A DNA stretch of 30,949 bases from Thermoplasmata archaeon (lineage in GTDB: Archaea; Thermoplasmatota; Thermoplasmata; Lutacidiplasmatales; UBA184): the NCBI GenBank assembly GCA_030039865.1, contig JASHUS010000108.1, forward strand, positions 1 to 30,949, in the 5' to 3' direction. Every line of letters begins with the position of its first letter. Within the stretch, counting starts at the first letter, position 1. The position numbers and the translations under genes are program-made. Under the pieces are notes generated by a model. That model was not told the origin of the DNA. It saw nothing but the letters and a program-made list of their open reading frames with translations, and ran no database searches. Of this stretch, positions 25,566 to 30,949 are shown one piece after another.

Positions 25566-25820
25566 ATGCGGCTCCGCACGACGGAGAATGCGTCTCCCCA
25601 AGGGATGCTGCGAAAGAACATCACGATCACTCCGGAGGAGGCCGAGTTTCTGGACCGGCACCCGGAGCTGAACCAGAGCGCGCTGTTCCGCCAGGTCATC
25701 GAGTCGTTGATGCTGGCCGAGCGCTCGCCCGGGATCTCGCCGTCGCAACCGCTGCGTCTCGGCAAGGCGGTCTACCGCTCCGGCGCGATCATGTACCAGA
25801 AGGGCGAGCGGCGGCGGTAG
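25566..25820 (+). CDS. Small ribbon-helix-helix (CopG-like) protein, putative regulator
   Basis: The 84-residue product has an MLRKNITITPEEAEFLDRH segment followed by NQSALFRQVIESLML, a strand-helix-helix pattern typical of ribbon-helix-helix DNA-binding proteins (strand about residues 15-21, helices about 23-32 and 37-50). The tail is basic (QKGERRR). ATG 25566 is chosen because of the upstream box; ATG 25605 directly before LRKNITI is an alternative. Its target is unknown. It follows the molybdopterin cluster, so control of that cluster is conceivable but untested. The 3' end overlaps the converging dtdA gene by 32 nt. Confidence 0.7.
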   Translation: MRLRTTENASPQGMLRKNITITPEEAEFLDRHPELNQSALFRQVIESLMLAERSPGISPSQPLRLGKAVYRSGAIMYQKGERRR

Positions 25821-26655
25821 TCGAACGGTCCCTTTCCGCCCCGGCCCGAGCCTCGGCATCCCCATCGCGTCGACGCGGTCCCAGTCCTCGGAGGGCGGCG
25901 TGATCCGCGTCGGCGGCCCGCACATAGAGGATTCCCTCTTCGTTTGGAACGGCGTTTAGCGCGGCGCGCGCCGTCGGCGCGTCGATCGACTCGAGGGCGT
26001 GGCGCGAGACGATGTGCCCGAGCGCCCAGCGGCGACGGAGCGCGAGATCGGTGAAGTGCGGCGCATAATGGCCGCCCCCCGCGCCGAGCGCGGTGTGGTC
26101 GCGGGAGTCCGGCGCGATCTCGCGGAGCACCTCCGCGAGCCGACGCACGGCCGGGAGGGGCGGGTGGGCCGCCGCGCCGAAACCTATCTCCGCGAAGAAC
26201 GACGGGACCCCGAGCTCGGGACCGTGATGCGTCGCCTCGTAGGTCGTGGGGAGGCCCCCCGGGTCCGGGTCGGCCGAGAGCTTGCGGAGGACGTCGGCCA
26301 TCGCCCGAGGATCCGTCGGATTTACGGTCCGGGGGCGTCCGCCCACCTCTGCGGCGGGGCCCAGGTTCCCGAGCGCGTGCACGGTGAAGCAGGCGATGTC
26401 TTCGCGGCTCCGGTGGATCGACGGAAAGACGATCGTGACCGGGGCGTTGCGGAGCGAAGCGGGAAGTCGAAGGTCCAGCCGCTCGTCGTTGACATGCCAA
26501 CCGGGCCGTCGCACGACTCGGGCGGTGGGCGAGAGCTGCCGGATGGCGGCTCCCTCGAAGTGGTCGCCCGTCGCCGGGAGGCTTCCCCAGACCTCCCCGA
26601 CCGCGCTCGCGACGGGATCCGGCTCCGACAGGACCAGAAGGAAGCGAGGCTCCAC
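25789..26655 (-). CDS. dtdA: D-aminoacyl-tRNA deacylase, archaeal type (DTD2/GEK1 family)
   Basis: This editing enzyme hydrolyses D-aminoacyl-tRNAs. The 288-residue product has EATHHGPELGVPSFFAEIGF (about 140-159), GAGGGHYAPHFTDLAL (about 191-206) and GHIVSRHAL (about 213-221), the His-rich signatures of the family. The open frame reaches 26721, but GTG 26655 places FLLVLSEPDPVA at the N terminus as in relatives. About 30 residues after position 258 are Arg/Ala-rich and lack family features; this tail is the part that overlaps the ribbon-helix-helix gene. A competing minus-strand frame over the same region (25772-26764) lacks these motifs. The gene lies 76 nt downstream of the tRNA-Glu gene, on the same strand. 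Confidence 0.88.
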   Translation of the reverse strand: MEPRFLLVLSEPDPVASAVGEVWGSLPATGDHFEGAAIRQLSPTARVVRRPGWHVNDERLDLRLPASLRNAPVTIVFPSIHRSREDIACFTVHALGNLGPAAEVGGRPRTVNPTDPRAMADVLRKLSADPDPGGLPTTYEATHHGPELGVPSFFAEIGFGAAAHPPLPAVRRLAEVLREIAPDSRDHTALGAGGGHYAPHFTDLALRRRWALGHIVSRHALESIDAPTARAALNAVPNEEGILYVRAADADHAALRGLGPRRRDGDAEARAGAERDRSTTAAARPSGT

Positions 26656-26731
26656 TTCCCTCCCGAACGGGCGGGAAAGAAGAGGGCTCCGGGGGCCGAA
26701 GCCGAGGGCCCGACACGGCAACGCGGGGAGG

Positions 26732-26834
26732 TGCTCCCGGCGGGAGTTTCTCCGACCGGCGCACGGCCGCCCGGCTTTGAACCCGCGTCAGAGGCTCGAG
26801 AGGCCTCTATCCTTGACCACTAGACTACGGGAGC
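26732..26834 (-). tRNA. tRNA-Glu (anticodon CTC) with an intron at 59/60
   Basis: Exon 1 is 26834-26776: acceptor GCTCCCG, D arm with AGTGGTCAA loop, a perfect anticodon stem GAGGC/GCCTC, loop CTCTCGA with anticodon CTC at 26800-26798, variable TGAC, and T stem GCGGG with TTCAA-A. The next bases do not complete the T or acceptor stem. Thirty nucleotides further on, 26745-26732 supplies T-CCCGC-CGGGAGC-A. After removal of 26775-26746 the mature tRNA has 73 nt, a canonical TTCAAAT loop, 5/5 T-stem pairs and 7/7 acceptor pairs with discriminator A. CCA is not encoded (CCT follows). The glutamate identity from the CTC anticodon is firm. Confidence 0.92.
26746..26775 (-). other. 30-nt tRNA intron in the T loop, between positions 59 and 60
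   Basis: The boundaries are placed where the mature T loop becomes TTCAAAT and where the junctions fit bulge-helix-bulge geometry. The outer helix is the T stem GCGGG/CCCGC. The 3' bulge is AC|T and the 5' bulge AA|G. The short helix between them is TTC with GAA plus one A-A mismatch. Inside, the intron can fold as CCG-GGCG with CGCC-GGT-CGG around a GCCGTG loop. The helix is slightly relaxed compared with the ideal 3-4-3 form. Boundaries could shift by 1-2 nt because of repeated C residues. Confidence 0.85.
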
Positions 26835-26857
26835 GCCCGCCGCTGGTAGGGGGACGG

Positions 26858-26868
26858 CTCTTTGAGCC
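26858..26868 (-). promoter_or_regulatory. Possible box A for the tRNA-Glu gene
   Basis: The minus strand reads GGCTCAAAGAG, centred about 29 nt upstream of the first tRNA nucleotide (26834). It is the only A/T-enriched block close to the expected distance. Weak by itself. Confidence 0.3.
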
Positions 26869-26934
26869 TTTCGCGCGGATCGCCGAGCGGTCCGGGGGCG
26901 AAGGGCCTATCTGCCGCGGTTCGCTGACGTGCCC

Positions 26935-27390
26935 GTGAGTCCTCCGGTCAAAGCACGGAGCGGCCACATCCTGCTCGACCCGAAGCGCTCGTACGAGGAT
27001 CTCGTCCGGGTCTATCCCGAGATCCACCGCCGGGTCGTCGAGATGAACCGTCCCTTCGTCAAGGAGTCGGATCCGCTCCTGCCCGACGTGCTCCTCGACG
27101 AGAACCTTCGCGACCTCAAGGGCGACCGCAAGCCGGTCGGGTACAACCGGCAGGATGCGTTCGGGCTTCGGCTGATCTTCCCGATCGTCGACGAGCGTCG
27201 CGTGGAGTTCTACTTCACGAAGCCCTCTCGTTGCCAGGAGGTCGTGCAGATCACCGAGCAGGTCTCGACGCTCCTGCGCCGTCGTGGGATCAAGCACACG
27301 GTCGAGTACGACCGCCTGGCGCTCGGCCCGCCGCGGGGGCTGCCGAACCCTCCGCCCGGAACGGTCGCGTCCGGATTCCTTTCGAGCTGA
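26935..27390 (+). CDS. Conserved-looking hypothetical protein, 151 aa
   Basis: I do not recognise this gene. The product is soluble, charged and lacks a signal peptide or membrane segment. It has a dense middle part, DPLLPDVLLDENLRDLKGD, then DAFGLRLIFPIVDERRVEF and FYFTKPSRCQEVVQITEQV, which look like an alpha/beta domain, and a Pro/Gly-rich tail. One Cys (SRCQE) is present. The start could be GTG 26929 or GTG 26935. The second lies about 27 nt after a CCTATC box at 26906-26911, the spacing seen at other starts, so I prefer it. Codon use is like its neighbours. It diverges from the tRNA-Glu/dtdA pair and precedes a secreted-protein gene by 47 nt. Confidence 0.75.
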   Translation: MSPPVKARSGHILLDPKRSYEDLVRVYPEIHRRVVEMNRPFVKESDPLLPDVLLDENLRDLKGDRKPVGYNRQDAFGLRLIFPIVDERRVEFYFTKPSRCQEVVQITEQVSTLLRRRGIKHTVEYDRLALGPPRGLPNPPPGTVASGFLSS

Positions 27391-27437
27391 CGCGCCATCG
27401 TCAAGAGCGGGCGGGCCCTGGGCTCCTCGGGATTCCC

Positions 27438-28214
27438 ATGGGGACGACGCGTTCCCCGCCTCGTTCGACGCCCGCGCGCCTTCGGAGGGCGGCGCCGCGT
27501 TGGGGGCCCGCCGGCGCCGCGGCGGTCGTGGGCTCGCTCGTCATCGGGGTGATCTTGACCGCGCCCGCCGCGAGCGCGACGTTCCGCATCGATTTCTCCC
27601 CGCCGTACCTCGGCGTCGATCCGATCGCCGGTAGCACGAGTTCCACTTCGGGTTGCGGCGCGTCGGCGGACCTCGTCGTGCCCGCGTCGATGAACGATAC
27701 GACGGGACGGCTCCGCTTCGATGCCCGCGCGCACGTCCCGGGCTGTCCGGGCGCGGCCTACCCGCAGTACGCCACGGCGGCGGGTGCAGCGGGTTTCTCG
27801 GGGCCGAATTTCACGGTACCCGTATCGGGAAGCTACACCGTCGACTACGCCTGGAACCTGTCGGCCGATCTCGAGCTTTCCGTCGGCGGAAACGCGTCGA
27901 ACCGGGCGCTCGCGTTCGTCGAGACGTACGCGTTCATCTTCGTGCCGTCCAACCAGACGTACCTGCTCGTGGATTCGTCGCCGTTGCTGTTCGACGAGAT
28001 CTATTCGGGCACGTTCCACCTCGCCCTCCGCGACCGGCTCGTATCCCTGATCGGGGCCGTCTCCCTCGAGTCCGGCCTCGACTACGAGTGCTACATCGTC
28101 CTCAATCTGGGGATCACCGCTCTGCTCGTCGGGCCGGGCTCCGCCTCCGCCCACCTCAACTTTGGCACCCACGGCGACGGGGGCCGGCTTCGGTCGATCA
28201 CGATCGCGAGCTGA
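27438..28214 (+). CDS. Secreted or membrane-anchored hypothetical protein rich in N-glycosylation sequons
   Basis: I do not recognise a family. The 258-residue product begins with a basic stretch (about 1-22), then a hydrophobic helix AAAVVGSLVIGVILTAPAASA (about 27-48) that may be a cleaved signal peptide (after ASA) or an anchor. The remainder is Ser/Gly/Ala-rich and beta-like, without a second membrane segment. Five N-x-S/T sequons are present (NDT, NFT, NLS, NAS, NQT), as well as Cys residues in SGCGAS, PGCPGA and YECY. This fits an exported, glycosylated protein. ATG 27438 is the only start that puts the basic and hydrophobic parts at the N terminus. It converges on the next gene with a 40-nt gap. 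Confidence 0.75.
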   Translation: MGTTRSPPRSTPARLRRAAPRWGPAGAAAVVGSLVIGVILTAPAASATFRIDFSPPYLGVDPIAGSTSSTSGCGASADLVVPASMNDTTGRLRFDARAHVPGCPGAAYPQYATAAGAAGFSGPNFTVPVSGSYTVDYAWNLSADLELSVGGNASNRALAFVETYAFIFVPSNQTYLLVDSSPLLFDEIYSGTFHLALRDRLVSLIGAVSLESGLDYECYIVLNLGITALLVGPGSASAHLNFGTHGDGGRLRSITIAS

Positions 28215-28254
28215 GCCGTCCGGCCGGTGCGGAAGTGGTGCCCGCCGGGCGGGA

Positions 28255-30949
28255 CTACGGCTCGGAGGGCGGGCGGCGGAACGGCCAGAGCGTGGACGGC
28301 GGCGCGCTGGACGCCGGGGGCGGTGCCGCCGCGGGCGCCGGCGTCGTGCTGGCGGCGGACGGGCTCACGGCGGGCGGCTGGTCCTTCGGCGCGCCGTCCT
28401 CCTGCAGCTTCCGCAACGCCTCGCGCGCCTTCGCGAGGGCCGCGGGGTAGTCGGTCTCGCGGAGCCGGATCGACTCCAATAGGAGCGCGCGCGCCTCGGT
28501 GGTGTCGACGTGCCGCTCGGCCGCGCGGGCGAGGGCGGCGTCGATGAGGTAGTGCAGATTCATCAGCTCGCGATGGAGCGACTTGCGCAGATTGAGGTCC
28601 TCCTCGGCCGACAGGAGGAGCCGTGCGGCCTCCAGGAGGCGACCGGTTTGGTTGAGCTCCGCGACGCGCGCGAGGCTCTCGCGGACCGGGCCCACGCTGA
28701 CGTGGAGACCCTCCTGGGCGAACGTGACCTCGGTCGAGAGCTCCTTGAACCGGCGGTCGAACGGCACGCGGACGGCCGGCTCGAGCGCCGTGAGCGCGCG
28801 CGCGAGCAGTGCCTCCGCCCCGTCGAGCTGCCCCGCGTCCGCCGCGACGCGCGCCTCGCTGAACGTCTGCATCACGGGCGTCGTGTCGAGGCCCAGTCGC
28901 TCGCCGACCCACAGACGGTCCTTGAACTGGCCCATCCGTACCTCGATCTCCTCGCGCCGGCGCCGGCGGATGAGGTCGATCTCGGAGCGTACGATCTCGA
29001 GCGCCCCCGCGAGGTCGCGCCGTCGGCGCGCCTCGTCAAAGCGGGCGCGTACCTCGTCGCGGCGGGCCCCTTCGTCGGCCGGGCCCGCGGGCAGGCGCGC
29101 GAACTCCGCCTCCACCTCGCGCCAACGCCCGTCGACGACGGTGTCGAAGATCCGGCGGCTCGCCGCCTCGGCCCGCTGCACGCCGTCCCGTACCTGGGCC
29201 CAATCGCGCGAGCGCAGCGCGGCCTCCGCGTCGGTGACGATCGCGTCGAGCGCGTCGATCTCGCTCGTCAGTCCCTCGGTCCGCCCGGTCTCGACCTGCC
29301 GGCGGAGCTCCCCGAGCGGCACCGCGAACATCCGTTCGATCGCCCACCGTCCCATCTCGGTCGCCTCGCGGGCGGCCCGAACGGCCTCCGAGTAGTGACC
29401 CGCGACGAGGAGCTCCCGGCCCTCCCCGAGCCGGGCGACGCCCTCCTGCGACGACGCGCCGTTGTCCGCGGCTTCCCGGAGCTGGAGCTCGGCGTTCCCG
29501 ATCGCCTCGCGGGCCCGGCGGTGGCCCTCGCGCGCGATGCCGAGCGCATCGAGCGCCGCCATCGCGTGCTCGAGCACGTCGGCGAACGCTCGGGACTGGA
29601 ACGAGGTCTTCGCGGCCTCGAACTCCTCCGTGGCCGCGGGCGCGACGACCCCGTCGGCGACCGCGCGGGCGATCGTTCCGCCGGCCGCCTCGAGCGATCC
29701 CTCGGCGAGACGGCGCTGGAGCTCCGCGCGCTCGAGCTCCGCCTCGCTCTTCGAGGCGAGCTGGAGCGCCTCGACCGCGCGGCCCTCGTCGAGCGCGGTG
29801 CGCGCCTGGTGGAGCAGGTTCTCCGCGAGGGACGTGTCGGTGCCCGAGTGGCGGAGCCGGCTCACGGTCGCCTGGAAGCCCGCGAGCGTCTTCGACACGT
29901 GCTGGTACGTCGCCTGGAGCAGCTCGCGCTCGAGCGGACCGGCGAGCTCGATCACGCGGGCGTACTGGCGCTGCGCGAGGAGCTGGTCGAGCCGTTCCAT
30001 GTCGTTCCGCAGCGGGAGCGCTTCGACGTGGAGGAGATCGGCCTGGTTGAGCGCTTCGCGGGCGCGCTTCGCCATCCGTTCGGCGTGCTCGACGAACCCC
30101 CGGGTGGCGACGAACTCGCTGCGCGCCGCATCGAGGAGGGCGGCGGCGCCCGTGGGGAGGGGGAGGGAAATGCGCCGGCGGGCCTCGCTCAGCGGGCCGA
30201 GGATCCGCTCGACGGTGACGCCGGCGGCCCGCGCGATGTCGAGGTCCCGATCGAGCGCGCGCAGATTCTCCTCGAGGACCGGTCGGAGGAGCAGGACGAG
30301 CTCCTCGTGGAGGGCCGCCGCCCCCGTGCGGGTGGCGCCCGGCGGGGCGGTCGGCTGCTCCGTCTTGAGGGCCCGGACCCGTTGGTCGTACGCCTCCATC
30401 GGGAGCGAGAGGCGCCGACCGTCCTCGATGAGCTGGGCGATCTCGACCAGGAGCCGGCCCGTCTCGAGACGGGACTCCTCGGCGGACAGCCGCTCCTGGA
30501 CCTGTCGGACCCCGCTGAGGGCGGGCTCGAACTCGAGGTTCTGGAACTGGAGCCGCGTGTTCCGCAGCGCGTCATGGTACGGTCCGAGGTCGAGGCCGGC
30601 CGGTCGCAGCCGGCCGAGCGTCTCCTGGGCCCGGGCGATCTCCTCGAGGACCTGCTGCGCCGCGGCGCGGGCGCGCGCGGCGGACTCCTCGAGCTTCGTC
30701 GCCCGCTGGTACGCCTCGAGATACCGGCCGGCGTGCGCCGACGATTGGGCGTCGTCGAGTTGCGTGCGGAACCGGGCGAGGTCGAGGCCCATCGTCTCGA
30801 GCTCGACGAGCGAGAGCTTGGCGTGCGACACGGCCTCCTCGCCCCGGACGAGCTGCTGCTGCTGGGCCCGCGTGCGGATCTCCTGCGACGCCCGCGACGC
30901 CTTGACGAAGTCGCCCATGTTGAAGATCTGCTGGACCTCGTCGATCTGG
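28255..30949 (-). CDS. Large helical-repeat (TPR-like/coiled-coil) protein, 5' end beyond the window
   Basis: The frame runs from the stop at 28255 to the right edge without a break, at least 897 residues. An ATG at 30918 exists, but coding continues upstream (QIDEVQQIFN), so the true start is outside. The protein is almost entirely helical, highly charged and has no membrane segment. A recurring unit of roughly 70-100 residues carries a G/R-x-Y/F-x-x-A-x-x-x-A core, e.g. GRYLEAYQRATKLEE, RQYARVIELAGPLE, GHYSEAVRAAREATE, GRLLEAARLLLSAEE, TDYPAALAKAREAL, resembling degenerate TPR helices. The last about 55 residues are Pro/Ala/Ser-rich and end in WPFRRPPSEP. The function is unknown; scaffolding or a structural role is conceivable. 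Confidence 0.8.
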   Translation of the reverse strand, partial: QIDEVQQIFNMGDFVKASRASQEIRTRAQQQQLVRGEEAVSHAKLSLVELETMGLDLARFRTQLDDAQSSAHAGRYLEAYQRATKLEESAARARAAAQQVLEEIARAQETLGRLRPAGLDLGPYHDALRNTRLQFQNLEFEPALSGVRQVQERLSAEESRLETGRLLVEIAQLIEDGRRLSLPMEAYDQRVRALKTEQPTAPPGATRTGAAALHEELVLLLRPVLEENLRALDRDLDIARAAGVTVERILGPLSEARRRISLPLPTGAAALLDAARSEFVATRGFVEHAERMAKRAREALNQADLLHVEALPLRNDMERLDQLLAQRQYARVIELAGPLERELLQATYQHVSKTLAGFQATVSRLRHSGTDTSLAENLLHQARTALDEGRAVEALQLASKSEAELERAELQRRLAEGSLEAAGGTIARAVADGVVAPAATEEFEAAKTSFQSRAFADVLEHAMAALDALGIAREGHRRAREAIGNAELQLREAADNGASSQEGVARLGEGRELLVAGHYSEAVRAAREATEMGRWAIERMFAVPLGELRRQVETGRTEGLTSEIDALDAIVTDAEAALRSRDWAQVRDGVQRAEAASRRIFDTVVDGRWREVEAEFARLPAGPADEGARRDEVRARFDEARRRRDLAGALEIVRSEIDLIRRRRREEIEVRMGQFKDRLWVGERLGLDTTPVMQTFSEARVAADAGQLDGAEALLARALTALEPAVRVPFDRRFKELSTEVTFAQEGLHVSVGPVRESLARVAELNQTGRLLEAARLLLSAEEDLNLRKSLHRELMNLHYLIDAALARAAERHVDTTEARALLLESIRLRETDYPAALAKAREALRKLQEDGAPKDQPPAVSPSAASTTPAPAAAPPPASSAPPSTLWPFRRPPSEP

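Noticed and set aside
25772..26764. A 330-codon minus-strand frame overlapping dtdA
   Set aside because: It is Arg/Pro/Gly-rich and has no family motif; the other minus frame carries HHGP, GGGHYAP and GHI signatures of the deacylase.
26771..26834. A truncated or decayed tRNA-Glu fragment
   Set aside because: The bases right after TTCAAA do not pair with the T and acceptor stems, which first suggested a pseudogene. The exact missing 14 nt occur 30 nt downstream in register, so an intron is the better explanation.

Overview
This is a very G+C-rich archaeal chromosome segment (roughly 70% by eye) with tightly packed genes and no sign of a phage, transposon, insertion sequence or CRISPR array. 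The archaeal assignment rests on ether-lipid enzymes (geranylgeranylglyceryl phosphate synthase, a UbiA-type DGGGP synthase, CDP-archaeol synthase), a tRNA-splicing endonuclease, an archaeal-type D-aminoacyl-tRNA deacylase, a DUF2070 membrane protein and an intron-containing tRNA. The gene set and high G+C suggest a Thermoplasmatota-like lineage from soil or subsurface. That placement is an inference, not proven here.

Layout. (1) 1-10425, plus strand: an eleven-gene aromatic operon, aroA(partial)-aroC-asd-lysC-trpE-trpG-trpD-trpC-trpF-trpB-trpA. Most junctions are 4-nt stop/start overlaps. The aspartate-semialdehyde genes lie inside a shikimate/tryptophan operon, which fits the archaeal route in which aspartate semialdehyde is a precursor of dehydroquinate. 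(2) 10438-16185, minus strand: DGGGP synthase, GGGP synthase, DUF2070 protein, carS, pyrE, endA. Three enzymes of archaeal lipid synthesis surround a membrane protein of unknown function. (3) 16299-18876, plus: an M16 metallopeptidase pair, one subunit with the zinc site and one without. (4) 18907-25490: a Mo/W-dependent formate-dehydrogenase-like system (fdhF, a DUF1641 protein, fdhD) and molybdopterin genes mobA, mobB and moeA. (5) 25566-28214: a ribbon-helix-helix protein, dtdA, a tRNA-Glu(CTC) gene, a hypothetical protein and a sequon-rich secreted protein. (6) 28255 to the right edge, minus: the 3' part of a large helical-repeat protein.

The strongest unusual signal is the tRNA-Glu(CTC) gene at 26732-26834 (minus). 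Read straight through, its acceptor and T stems do not pair. Removing a 30-nt intron between positions 59 and 60, in the T loop, gives perfect 7-bp acceptor and 5-bp T stems and the canonical T loop TTCAAAT. The junctions can be folded into a slightly relaxed bulge-helix-bulge. The window also encodes a 354-residue splicing endonuclease of apparent two-repeat (alpha2) architecture, a class regarded as restricted to canonical splice sites, so the pair deserves a second look. Other points of interest are a Cys-Gln instead of Cys-His pair at the FDH active site, mirrored GTTAAG boxes about 27 nt upstream of two divergent start codons (suggesting leaderless transcription), and the genomic and motif context of DUF2070.
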